In this document: positions 30,712-38,074 of the stretch, piece after piece
Layout: every line of letters starts with the position of its first letter
Numbering within the stretch: position 1 is the first letter of the stretch
Source: Amycolatopsis sp. WAC 01376
Lineage (GTDB): Bacteria; Actinomycetota; Actinomycetes; Mycobacteriales; Pseudonocardiaceae
DNA length: 64,000 nucleotides
Direction: 5' to 3'
Assembly: GCF_003947415.1 (NCBI RefSeq)
Contig: NZ_QHKL01000009.1
Coordinates: 186,001-250,000 of the forward strand
The notes under the pieces: generated by a model
The model's database searches: none
What the model saw: the letters and a program-made list of their open reading frames with translations, nothing else
Told to the model about the DNA's origin: nothing
Translations under genes and position numbers: made by a program

Positions 30712-31875
30712 GTGACCGATGACCCTCGCGTGCTGATCGACGCGACCGCCGTTCCCGCGGACCGGGGTGGCGTCGGACGTTACGTGGATTCGCTGGTCGC
30801 GGCGCTGGACGAGGACGGCGCTCGGATCACCGTCGTCTGCCAGCCGCGGGACGCGGTGCTGTACGACCGGCTGGCGCCCGGCGCGCGGATCGTGCCGACC
30901 TCGCCGTCGACTTCGACCAGGACGGCCCGGCTGACCTGGGAGCAGGCGACCCTGCCCCGGCTGGTCCGGCGGCTCGCCGCCGACGTCGTCCACTCGCCGC
31001 ACTACACGATGCCGCTGGCCAGTCCGGCCGCTTCGGTAGTGACGCTGCACGACGCGACCTTCTTCACCGACGCCGTCCTGCACTCTTCGGTGAAGGCGCG
31101 CTTCTTCCGCGCCTGGACCGCGACGGCGCTTCGCCGCGCGACGCTGTGCGTCGTGCCGAGCATCGCGACGGCGGCCGAACTCGAGCGCGTCGGCCAGGTG
31201 CGGACAGTGCGCACCTCGGAACTGGAGATCATCCACCACGGCGTCGAACCGGATCGGTTCCATCCGCCCTCACCCGCCGAGATCGAGGCCGCGCGGCAGG
31301 CCGTCGGACTGGGGAAGACGCCGTACGTCGCCTTCCTCGGCGCGCTCGAACCGCGCAAGAACGTGCCCGCGCTGATCCGCGGCTTCGCGCACGCCGTGAT
31401 CGGCAGGCCGAACCCGCCGGCGCTGGTGCTCGCTGGACAACCGGGCTGGGATTCGCAGGTCGAACGCGCCCTCGACGCCGTACCGCATCGGCTGCGCGTG
31501 ATCCGGGCCGGATACCTGCCGTTCGACACGCTCGCCGGCTTCCTCGGCGGCTCCGATCTGGTCGCGTACCCGAGCCTCGGCGAGGGATTCGGGCTACCGG
31601 TGCTGGAGGCGATGGCGTGCGGCGCGGCCGTACTCACGACCCGGCGGCTTTCGCTGCCGGAGGTCGGCGGGGACGCGGTCGCCTACTGCGGGGTCGGCGC
31701 CGGAGACGTCGCCGCGGCCATCTCGGAGCTGCTCGACGCTCCCGCGAGGCGGGCCGAGCTGGCCGAAGCCGCGCTTCGGCGGGCGAAGGAGTTCTCGTGG
31801 GCGACGACCGCGGAGCGACACCGGGAGGCCTACGCGAAGGCTTGGCACCGGCATGCGCAGCGGCGGGCGAGCTGA
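30712..31875 (+). CDS. GT4-family glycosyltransferase
   Basis: A 387-aa GT-B enzyme similar to the preceding one: LIDATAVPADRGGVGRYVDS, VVTLHDATFF, VAFLGALEPRKNVPALIRGF, LVLAGQPGWDSQVERAL, and DLVAYPSLGEGFGLPVLEAM. It starts at a GTG at 30712, 19 bp after the previous gene. Both are in the mannosyl/rhamnosyl transferase branch by overall look, but the donor cannot be fixed. It is followed by a perfect 27-bp hairpin. Confidence 0.87.
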   Translation: MTDDPRVLIDATAVPADRGGVGRYVDSLVAALDEDGARITVVCQPRDAVLYDRLAPGARIVPTSPSTSTRTARLTWEQATLPRLVRRLAADVVHSPHYTMPLASPAASVVTLHDATFFTDAVLHSSVKARFFRAWTATALRRATLCVVPSIATAAELERVGQVRTVRTSELEIIHHGVEPDRFHPPSPAEIEAARQAVGLGKTPYVAFLGALEPRKNVPALIRGFAHAVIGRPNPPALVLAGQPGWDSQVERALDAVPHRLRVIRAGYLPFDTLAGFLGGSDLVAYPSLGEGFGLPVLEAMACGAAVLTTRRLSLPEVGGDAVAYCGVGAGDVAAAISELLDAPARRAELAEAALRRAKEFSWATTAERHREAYAKAWHRHAQRRAS

Positions 31876-31880
31876 GCCTT

Positions 31881-31945
31881 GCGGATGCTCCCAATGTGGC
31901 GTTGGGGGCGCTGAGTGTCCCCAACGCCACATTGGGAGCATCCGC
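31881..31945. terminator. Perfect 27-bp hairpin after the GT4 pair
   Basis: Arms 31881-31907 and 31919-31945 (outer GCGGATGCTCCC, inner GCGTTGGGG) pair perfectly around an 11-base loop, five bases after the stop at 31875. The next gene (wbbL) is in the same direction, so this separates the two transcription units. Confidence 0.8.
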
Positions 31946-31973
31946 CGGATTCGGAGCTTCGGAGCAGCGGGGG

Positions 31974-31990
31974 AGCAAGGGACCTTTGCT
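31974..31990. repeat. Class C element
   Basis: AGCAAGGGACCTTTGCT followed by ATCGCC, the reverse-orientation form of the class C repeat. It lies in the 5' region of wbbL, 58 bp before the start. Confidence 0.8.
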
Positions 31991-32035
31991 ATCGCCTCGG
32001 GGTGGGTGCGGCGCGGTCGCGTTCGGTGACGGGTG

Positions 32036-32041
32036 GACAAT
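32036..32041 (+). promoter_or_regulatory. -10 element for a leaderless wbbL mRNA
   Basis: GACAAT ends six bases before the GTG at 32048, with no ribosome site between them. Confidence 0.4.
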
Positions 32042-32047
32042 GGCCCC

Positions 32048-32911
32048 GTGACTGAGCACCCCAGCTACGGCGACGGGATCGCCGTCGTGACCGTGACGTA
32101 CTTCCCCGGCGAAACCCTCGAGAAGTTCCTCGACACGCTCGAGAAGGCGACGGATCGGGACGTCCAGGTCGTCGTCGCCGACAACGCCTCCACGGACGGC
32201 GCCCCGGAGAAGGCCGCCCGCCGGGAGAACGTCAAGCTGCTCAGCATCGGCGAGAACGTCGGCTACGGCACGGCCGCCAACCGGGGGGTCGCGGAACTCG
32301 ACGACAGCTACGGTTGGGTCGTCGTGGTGAACCCGGACCTCGAATGGGAACCCGGTTCGCTCGACGCGCTGCTTGAGGTGGCCGAGCGCTGGCCGCGCGG
32401 TGGCGCGTTCGGGCCGCTCATCCACGACCTCGACGGCACGGTCTACCCGTCGGCCCGGCTGCTGCCGTCGTTCGGCCGCGGGATCGGGCACGCGGCGTTC
32501 GGCAAGATCTGGCCGGGTAACCCGTGGACGCGGCAGTACCGGCAGGAGACCGGCACCCCGGTCGAGCGCACGGCGGGCTGGCTTTCCGGGTCCTGCCAGC
32601 TGTTGCGCCGCGAGGCCTTCGACTCGGTCGACGGATTCGACACGCGCTACTTCATGTACTTCGAGGACGTCGACCTCGGCGACCGGCTGACCCGCGCTGG
32701 CTGGCTGAACGTGTACGCCCCTTCGTCGAGCGTCATGCACATCGGCGGGCATTCGACTTCGCAGGCTTCGGAGAAGATGCTGCGTGTGCACCACGAAAGC
32801 GCGTACCGCTACCTCGCGGACCGTCACCGCGGTCTCCTGTGGAAGCCGGTCATGCTCGCGGTGAAAGCCGGTCTCGCGCTGCGGCTCAAGCTCGAAACGC
32901 GCCGGAAGTAG
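32048..32911 (+). CDS. wbbL: Rhamnosyltransferase, WbbL-like (GT2)
   Basis: A 287-aa GT2 enzyme close in layout to mycobacterial WbbL, which adds L-rhamnose to GlcNAc-PP-decaprenol to make the arabinogalactan linkage unit. Motifs: IAVVTVTYFPGETLEKFLDT, VVVADNASTDGAPE, GENVGYGTAANRGVAEL, WVVVVNPDLEWEPGSLDAL, WLSGSCQLLRREAFDSVDGF and MYFEDVDLGDRLTRAGW. The GTG at 32048 (VTEHPS) gives the family-like N terminus; a GTG at 32033 adds five residues. The nearby rfbB/rfbD supply its donor. In mycobacteria manB follows; it is absent here. Confidence 0.9.
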   Translation: MTEHPSYGDGIAVVTVTYFPGETLEKFLDTLEKATDRDVQVVVADNASTDGAPEKAARRENVKLLSIGENVGYGTAANRGVAELDDSYGWVVVVNPDLEWEPGSLDALLEVAERWPRGGAFGPLIHDLDGTVYPSARLLPSFGRGIGHAAFGKIWPGNPWTRQYRQETGTPVERTAGWLSGSCQLLRREAFDSVDGFDTRYFMYFEDVDLGDRLTRAGWLNVYAPSSSVMHIGGHSTSQASEKMLRVHHESAYRYLADRHRGLLWKPVMLAVKAGLALRLKLETRRK

Positions 32912-32957
32912 CCGTTCCGGCCACCGGAACTCGCGCGACTCCGCTCCCCGCCGTCGT

Positions 32958-32963
32958 TACCGT
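32958..32963 (+). promoter_or_regulatory. -10 element for a leaderless serine-hydrolase mRNA
   Basis: TACCGT ends six bases before the ATG at 32970; there is no ribosome site. Confidence 0.5.
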
Positions 32964-32969
32964 CGGTGC

Positions 32970-34010
32970 ATGGACTTCGCCGAACTGGACACCTGGCTGA
33001 CGGAACGCGCCGGGGAGGATCGCTTCTCCGGGGTCGTGCTGATCCGGCGCGGCGACGAGACGCTGTTCGAACGCGGATACGGCCTGGCCAGCCGCCGCTG
33101 GTCGGTGCCGAACACGCCGGACATCCGCTACGACACCGCGTCGATCACCAAGGTCGTCACCGCGATCGCCGCGGTGCGCCTCGCCGACGAGGGACGGCTG
33201 GACCTCGATCGCCCGATCGGCGAGATCATCGACCTCGGCGGCACGGCGATCGCGCCCGGTGCGACGACGCGGCACCTGCTCACGCACACGTCCGGGATCG
33301 CCGACGACGCCGACGAGGAAGCGGGCGAGAGTTACGAGGCGCTGTGGGTCGACAAACCGGTGTACTCGGTGGTGGACACACGCGACCATTTGCCCAATTT
33401 CGCCTACAGGGCACCGAATTTCGCGCCGGGCGAGGGCTGCCGGTACTGCAATTCGGGGTACGTTCTCGCCGGGCTGGTGATCGAGGAGTGCACCGGAAGG
33501 CCGTATCGCGACCACGTCCGGGAGACCGTGCTCGACCGCGCGGGGATGACCGATTCGGGCTTCTTCGACCGACGCGATCCGGCGCCTAGGGTCGCCGAAG
33601 GCTGGGACCCGATCCTCGACGGCGAGCAGATCACCGGCTGGAAGCAGAACATCTTCAGCTACCCGCCGATCGGGTCACCCGATGGGGGTGCGTACTGCAC
33701 CGTCGGCGACCTCGTCCGGTTTCTGCGCGCGATCCGCGAAGAACGACTCCTGTCACCGGAGCGCACGAAGGAGTTCCTCACGCCGCAGGTGCTTCACAGC
33801 AAAGGCGTCTGGTACGGCTTCGGCCTCGAATTCGTCCTGGAGCCGGACGGCTCGGTGCGGCACTACTACAAGGACGGCGGGAACATCGGCGTCTGCTCGC
33901 TCATGCGGCACTATCCGGCCGAGGGGCTGGACGTCGCCATGCTGTCCAACGCCACGTACGGCGGGGGCGCGGCGATCAAGGAGATCGATCGGGTGATCCG
34001 GGCCTCCTGA
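32970..34010 (+). CDS. Beta-lactamase-fold serine hydrolase
   Basis: A 346-aa protein of the class C beta-lactamase/esterase superfamily (PF00144 type). The SxxK motif is in YDTASITKVVTAIAAVRLAD (Ser near residue 59), the YxN motif is YCNSGYVLAGLVIEECTGRP, and RHLLTHTSGIADD is typical. The third motif is probably DGGNIG. There is no signal peptide, so it acts in the cytoplasm, more likely as an esterase or D-amino-acid peptidase than an antibiotic-degrading enzyme. It is a single-gene unit ending before a class A palindrome. Confidence 0.85.
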   Translation: MDFAELDTWLTERAGEDRFSGVVLIRRGDETLFERGYGLASRRWSVPNTPDIRYDTASITKVVTAIAAVRLADEGRLDLDRPIGEIIDLGGTAIAPGATTRHLLTHTSGIADDADEEAGESYEALWVDKPVYSVVDTRDHLPNFAYRAPNFAPGEGCRYCNSGYVLAGLVIEECTGRPYRDHVRETVLDRAGMTDSGFFDRRDPAPRVAEGWDPILDGEQITGWKQNIFSYPPIGSPDGGAYCTVGDLVRFLRAIREERLLSPERTKEFLTPQVLHSKGVWYGFGLEFVLEPDGSVRHYYKDGGNIGVCSLMRHYPAEGLDVAMLSNATYGGGAAIKEIDRVIRAS

Positions 34011-34024
34011 GGCGGGTGCCCGCG

Positions 34025-34083
34025 CGTGCAATGAAAGGCCCCTTCATTGCAAAATTTGCTATGAAGGGGCCTTTCATTGCACG
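34025..34083. repeat. Class A palindrome (29-bp arms, one mismatch)
   Basis: Arms 34025-34053 and 34055-34083 begin CGTGCAATGAAAGGCC and meet at GCAAAATTTGC. The single mismatch is TTGCAATG against TTGCTATG, the same two alternatives that distinguish other family members. It is between convergent stops at 34010 and 34093. Confidence 0.9.
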
Positions 34084-34092
34084 TGAGAGAGG

Positions 34093-34584
34093 TCAGATGC
34101 CATCCAGACGGCGCGAGAGGTTCGACCGTCCCGAAGGGTTCTGCTTCACCGTCGGCACCAGGCCGCCGACCTCGTTCTCGACGGTCTCCGGCTGCTCGAT
34201 CAGCGGGCTCTGCACCGGCGCCGCCGGCGGCCGCCGGGTGAGCGGGGTGGTCGCCTGCGGCAGCGGCCTGGTCGGCTGCGTGCCGGGGCGGCGAGGATAA
34301 GGCTGCGGCTGAGTCGAACCTTCGCCCCGCGCCGGCGGCAGGTCCAGCCGCGTCGTCGGCTCGGGTCCCGCGAGCGGGTGGTCGTTCTCCGCGATCAGCG
34401 AAGCAGGTAGCTGAGTGGTCGTGTCCGGGTCCGATGATCGGTCGATCTCGGCGACCACCGATCGGGGGATCTGCTGGGTGTTCGCGGAGTCCATCGGAGA
34501 CGTCGCGTTGTCCGGTGTCACGACGAAGGCTCCACGCGCGCTTGCGCGTGCGAGCAAGGCGTCCGCCCGAGCACGGGGGTCCAT
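34093..34584 (-). CDS. Hypothetical disordered protein, 163 aa
   Basis: Not recognised. It is low-complexity and rich in proline, threonine and glutamine (GSTQPQPYPRRPGTQPTRPL), with no membrane segment. The N terminus MDPRARADALLARASARGAF recurs in small Pseudonocardiaceae proteins from memory. AGGCCTAGGGGA precedes the ATG. A 6-4-6 inverted repeat (CTAGGG-TAGG-CCCTAG, 34644-34659) lies upstream. Confidence 0.6.
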   Translation of the reverse strand: MDPRARADALLARASARGAFVVTPDNATSPMDSANTQQIPRSVVAEIDRSSDPDTTTQLPASLIAENDHPLAGPEPTTRLDLPPARGEGSTQPQPYPRRPGTQPTRPLPQATTPLTRRPPAAPVQSPLIEQPETVENEVGGLVPTVKQNPSGRSNLSRRLDGI

Positions 34585-34721
34585 TCCCCTAGGCCTCCCG
34601 ACTGACCTGGGGCCCTCTGGGTTCAGGGCCGACTGTGTGATGTCTAGGGTAGGCCCTAGGAGCGGCCGCCGTCAGCAGACCCGCGAACGTCGTCCGACAA
34701 AAGTTGGCGGGCCGCCAGGAC

Positions 34722-35174
34722 TCAGGCTTCCATGTCCGAAAGGATCCGGGTGCTGGAGTCCGCCTTGTCCGTGCCGCCGATGCCGTAGAGCAACGCGATG
34801 TTGTTGCGGGCCCCGGCCTCGATCTCGTCCGCGGGCAGCTCGTCGACGCTGCGCCTGTCGCCGCCGTTGCAGAACTCGAGCTCCGTGTCGGGGTACGCCG
34901 CGCGGATCAGGTCGAACGACTCGTTGATGCCCGGCCCCTGCTCGACGGCGATGTACACGTCGTCGACGATGCGCAGCGCGCGGACGATCCGGGCCCGGAT
35001 GTCCTCGGTCTGGATCACCCTGCCCTTCTTGAGGACCTGCTGGTGATCGTTGTTGACGATGACGATCAGGTAGCCGGACCGTGCCTGCGCGTCCTCGAAC
35101 AGGTCGAGATGGCCCTGGTGGAGCGGGTTGAAGTACCCGCTGACGATCGAGGCCTTCGCCGGTCGCTCGGTCAT
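34722..35174 (-). CDS. Cytidylyltransferase-like nucleotidyltransferase
   Basis: A 150-aa protein of the nucleotidyltransferase superfamily with the GYFNPLHQGHLDLFEDA segment containing the HxGH ATP/CTP-binding motif. The middle (VYIAVEQGPGINESFDLI) and LEFCNGGDRRSVDEL match sugar- or glycerol-phosphate nucleotidyltransferases (TagD/RfaE-like). The ISSSTRIL motif is replaced by KADSSTRILSDMEA near the end, still compatible with activity. The ATG at 35174 has GGAGG nine bases upstream; the longer frame to 35315 looks artificial. Substrate not defined; a sugar-nucleotide role fits the surrounding block. Confidence 0.75.
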   Translation of the reverse strand: MTERPAKASIVSGYFNPLHQGHLDLFEDAQARSGYLIVIVNNDHQQVLKKGRVIQTEDIRARIVRALRIVDDVYIAVEQGPGINESFDLIRAAYPDTELEFCNGGDRRSVDELPADEIEAGARNNIALLYGIGGTDKADSSTRILSDMEA

Positions 35175-35236
35175 CGTCGGTGTCCTCCATAGGCTTACGG
35201 TTTCAGGTGGCCCGCTAACCCTAGCCGAGTGCCGGG

Positions 35237-35242
35237 TAGTTT
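35237..35242 (+). promoter_or_regulatory. -10 element for the leaderless AlkA-like mRNA
   Basis: TAGTTT ends six bases before the GTG at 35249. It lies in the divergent gap shared with the nucleotidyltransferase gene. Confidence 0.45.
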
Positions 35243-35248
35243 CATCGT

Positions 35249-36145
35249 GTGCTGTTCCGCCCCGGCTTCGAACTGGACCTGGACACGGTCCTCGGTCCGC
35301 TGAGCCGTGGGTCACGGTCGCCCAACGTCGTCCGCACCGAGGCCGGGGTCACCTGGCTGGCGGCCAACACCGCGGACGGCGCGGGCACGCTCGCGCTGCT
35401 GCGGCGCGCCGACGGCGAGATCGAGGCCGAGGCCTGGGGGCCCGGCGCGGACAGGCTGCTCGACGGCGTCCCGGCGATGCTGGGCGCGCATGACGACGAC
35501 TCCGAGTTCATCGCGCATCACGACGTCGTCGCGTCGGCGCGGCGCCGGAACCCGGGACTGCGGCTCGGCTCGACCGGCCGGGTGTGGGACGCGCTGGTGC
35601 TCGCCGTGCTGGAGCAGAAGGTGACCAGTACGGAGGCGCTGCGGTCGTGGGGTGAGCTGTGCCGCTGGTTCGGCGAGCAGGCGCCGGGGCCGGTGCCGTC
35701 GCGGCTGCGTGTGCCGCCGACACCCGTCGCCATCCGATCCATTGTGGACTGGAAATGGCATCGCGCCGGGGTGGACCTGAAACGGCGGACGACGCTGATC
35801 GCCGCGGCCCGTGTCGCGACCCGGCTGGAGAAGGCCGTCGAGCTGAAAGGTGTCGAGGGCCGCGCCTGGCTGCGGAAGGTGCCCGGAATCGGCGTGTGGA
35901 CCGCGGCGGAGATCGCGCAACGCGCCTGGGGCGATCCGGACGCGGTGAGCTTCGGCGACTACAACATCCCGTCGATGGTCGGGCACGCGCTCGTCGGCAC
36001 GAAACTCGACGACGTCGGGATGTCCGAGGTGCTGGCGCCGTATTCGCCGCAGCGCCAGCGTGCCGTGCGCTACCTGTCGACGGCCGGATTCCGGCGCCCG
36101 AGGTTCGGGCCGAAGATCGAGCTCCGCGACTACCGCGCGATGTGA
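35249..36145 (+). CDS. DNA-3-methyladenine glycosylase, AlkA-like
   Basis: A 298-aa helix-hairpin-helix DNA glycosylase that removes alkylated bases. The C-terminal half has WDALVLAVLEQKVTSTEALR, the HhH WLRKVPGIGVWTAAEIAQRA, and DAVSFGDYNIPSMVGHAL with the catalytic Asp following the hairpin. The N terminus is the short beta domain found in AlkA-type enzymes. It starts at a GTG with a -10 hexamer six bases upstream. It is divergent from the nucleotidyltransferase gene and is likely a single-gene repair unit. Confidence 0.82.
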   Translation: MLFRPGFELDLDTVLGPLSRGSRSPNVVRTEAGVTWLAANTADGAGTLALLRRADGEIEAEAWGPGADRLLDGVPAMLGAHDDDSEFIAHHDVVASARRRNPGLRLGSTGRVWDALVLAVLEQKVTSTEALRSWGELCRWFGEQAPGPVPSRLRVPPTPVAIRSIVDWKWHRAGVDLKRRTTLIAAARVATRLEKAVELKGVEGRAWLRKVPGIGVWTAAEIAQRAWGDPDAVSFGDYNIPSMVGHALVGTKLDDVGMSEVLAPYSPQRQRAVRYLSTAGFRRPRFGPKIELRDYRAM

Positions 36146-36158
36146 TCGCGCCTGCCGG

Positions 36159-36350
36159 TCAGTTGCCCCAGCCTTGCGGCGGGTAGGGCTGCTGCTGGCT
36201 CGGGTACTGCGGCGGCTGCTGCGGGTACTGGTGCGGCGGGTACACCGGGGGCTTCGGCTTGGTGAGTGCCTTCACCAGGAAAAAGATGCCGACGCCGACA
36301 CCGGCGAGGACCAGAAAGATGATCAACAGCATCAACACGGAGACTCCCAT
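36159..36350 (-). CDS. Small single-span membrane protein with Pro/Gln tail
   Basis: A 63-aa protein: one hydrophobic helix (VLMLLIIFLVLAGVGVGIFF) and a cytoplasmic or external tail rich in proline, tyrosine and glutamine (YPPHQYPQQPPQYPSQQQ). There is no recognised family. A TAACCT hexamer ends six bases before the ATG, suggesting a leaderless transcript. The 3' end is convergent with the AlkA-like gene, 13 bp apart. Confidence 0.6.
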   Translation of the reverse strand: MGVSVLMLLIIFLVLAGVGVGIFFLVKALTKPKPPVYPPHQYPQQPPQYPSQQQPYPPQGWGN

Positions 36351-36356
36351 GCGGTG

Positions 36357-36362
36357 AGGTTA
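36357..36362 (-). promoter_or_regulatory. -10 element for the small membrane-protein mRNA
   Basis: TAACCT on the minus strand, six bases before the ATG at 36350. Confidence 0.4.
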
Positions 36363-36399
36363 GCCGGTCCACTCCGTGTGACCGGTCGCGCGGAGTGGA

Positions 36400-36750
36400 T
36401 CAACCGAGCGCCGCGTCGACGATCGCCTTGGCCTCGTCGCGGCCGAGACCCAGCTTCCTGGTCAGCGCGGCGTAGTCGGCGGCCGCCTGCCTCGCGCGTT
36501 CGCGCGTTTCGTCGCCGATGGCGCTGACGAACGTCCCCGCCCGGCCGCGAGTCTCGATCAGGCCCGCTTCTTCCAGTTCGCGGTAGGCCTTGGCGACCGT
36601 GTTCGGGGCGATGCCGAGGTCTTCGGCGAGTTTCCGCACGGTCGGGAGTTTCGCCCCGACGGGCAGGGTGCCCTCGTTGATCCGCTCCGCGTAGGCGGTG
36701 CGGACCTGCTCGAACGGCGGGACCGAGGAGTTCGGGTCGACCCTGACCAT
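36400..36750 (-). CDS. GntR-family regulator, YtrA type
   Basis: A 116-aa regulator made of one winged helix domain and a short dimerisation helix. Segments: PPFEQVRTAYAERINEGTLP, GAKLPTVRKLAEDLGIAPNT, VAKAYRELEEAGLIETRGRA. The size and the lack of an effector domain match the YtrA subfamily, which often controls transporter operons. The ATG has GGGAGAG upstream and is 22 bp after the stop of the proline-rich TQVV-repeat membrane protein, so the two are probably co-expressed. Confidence 0.85.
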   Translation of the reverse strand: MVRVDPNSSVPPFEQVRTAYAERINEGTLPVGAKLPTVRKLAEDLGIAPNTVAKAYRELEEAGLIETRGRAGTFVSAIGDETRERARQAAADYAALTRKLGLGRDEAKAIVDAALG

Positions 36751-36772
36751 GCGGTTCTCTCCCTGCTGGGGG

Positions 36773-37501
36773 CTACTGACGGGGCGGGACGACCTGGGTG
36801 GCGTCACCGGCGCCACCGGGCACGACCTGCGTCCGGTCACCGCCGCCCGCCGGGGAGACGACCTGCGTCCGGTCGGCGCCCGCGGGTGACACGACCTGCG
36901 TCCGGTCGCCGCCGCCTGCGGGCGACACGACCTGGGTGCGGTCGGCGCCGGCGTCCGCCTGCTGTTGGGGGGACACGACCTGCGTGCGGTCCGCGCTGCC
37001 GTCGATCGGCGGCCCGGCCTGCGGGGGAGGCGGCGGGAAACCGGGCTGAGCCATGCCGGGCGCGCCGAACGGATTGTGCGCCGGGGCGCCGGGAGGTGGT
37101 GCGAAACCCGCGGGGGCGCCGTGCTGCGGCGCGAAGCCTGCGGGCGGCGCGAAACCCGCGGGAGCGGGGGCGGGCGGCGGCGGGAAGCCGGGCGCCTGGC
37201 CGTAACCGGGCTGAGGCGGCGGGAAGCCGGGCTGCTGCTGCCAGTTGCCCTGCGGGGCGGGTCCACCGGGCGGCGGGGGCGGCGGGAAGCCCGGAGCCGG
37301 GCCGCCACCACCGAAGTTCGGGTTCTGCGGGAACGTCATCGGCGGCTTCTTCGCCTGGTTGACCTTCACGATGATCACCACGACCACGATGATGATGACG
37401 ATGATCGCCAGGATCAGCAGAAACCAGCCGAAGCCGTCACCGTCTCCGCTGCTGTGGACCCGGACCCGGTCGAGATATGGCGTCAGCGCCGTCAGCATCA
37501 T
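36773..37501 (-). CDS. Membrane-anchored Pro-rich protein with six TQVV repeats
   Basis: A 242-aa protein. A short N terminus and one strong membrane helix at about 25-45 (WFLLILAIIVIIIVVVVIIV) are followed by 120 residues of Pro/Gly/Gln-rich sequence, then six repeats of the form DRTQVVSP (two end in other residues, DRTQVVPG and DATQVVPP). The pattern Thr-Gln-Val-Val matches the pTxxV preference of FHA domains, so it may be a multi-site substrate of Ser/Thr kinases. The second ATG (37498) has better spacing to the GGGGG site than 37501. It is probably in an operon with GntR downstream. Confidence 0.65.
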   Translation of the reverse strand: MMLTALTPYLDRVRVHSSGDGDGFGWFLLILAIIVIIIVVVVIIVKVNQAKKPPMTFPQNPNFGGGGPAPGFPPPPPPGGPAPQGNWQQQPGFPPPQPGYGQAPGFPPPPAPAPAGFAPPAGFAPQHGAPAGFAPPPGAPAHNPFGAPGMAQPGFPPPPPQAGPPIDGSADRTQVVSPQQQADAGADRTQVVSPAGGGDRTQVVSPAGADRTQVVSPAGGGDRTQVVPGGAGDATQVVPPRQ

Positions 37502-37528
37502 TCCCCCTTTAGGACGTCAGCCGACACC

Positions 37529-38074
37529 CTAACGGCCGGCCGCCACGGGCACGGCGGCTTCCATCAGTTCGGCGAGATCTTCCGACCCTTTCGGCAGGGA
37601 ATCCACCGGCCACCAACGAAGATCGTCCGATTCGTCGCTTTGGACCGGTTGTGCTCCCCGGGGCGCGCGCACCACGAAACGCACGTCGAAATGCCGCGTC
37701 GGCACGCCGAGCGAGCAGGTGATCGGATGGACGTCGAGATGCACCGGGGCCGGCTCGATCACCAGGTCGTCGATGCCGGATTCCTCGCGTGCCTCACGAA
37801 GAGCGGCGTCCGCGAGCGTCGCGTCGCCGGGTTCGCAATGCCCGCCGAGCTGCAGCCAGCGCCCGACTCGCGGATGCAGGGTGAGCAGCACGTTTTCCGC
37901 GTCGGCGTCGAGAAGGACGGCCGACGCGGTGATGTGCCCGGCCGCGCATTCGCGGCGGCAGACGTCCTCGCGGGCGGCGAGGAAGCCGAGATAGGCCTGG
38001 CGCAAGGATTCCTGGGCGGCGTCCGCCGGTCGCCAACCGGACAAAGTGGACACAACGTCGTAGTGCAGGGTCAC
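37529..38074 (-). CDS. Nudix hydrolase
   Basis: A 181-aa protein with a complete Nudix box, GGHCEPGDATLADAALREAR followed by EESGI. It hydrolyses a nucleoside-diphosphate-linked compound; the substrate is not evident. The GTG start overlaps the fbiB stop by four bases (GTGA), making it the last gene of the coupled GNAT-fbiA-fbiB-Nudix operon. From context it might clear a nucleotide by-product or guard F420 intermediates; that is inference. Confidence 0.85.
   Translation of the reverse strand: MTLHYDVVSTLSGWRPADAAQESLRQAYLGFLAAREDVCRRECAAGHITASAVLLDADAENVLLTLHPRVGRWLQLGGHCEPGDATLADAALREAREESGIDDLVIEPAPVHLDVHPITCSLGVPTRHFDVRFVVRAPRGAQPVQSDESDDLRWWPVDSLPKGSEDLAELMEAAVPVAAGR

Noticed and set aside
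34644..34659. CTAGGG-TAGG-CCCTAG inverted repeat as an operator
   Set aside because: It is short and lies between a gene end and a gene start without other support; noted in the neighbouring gene entry only.
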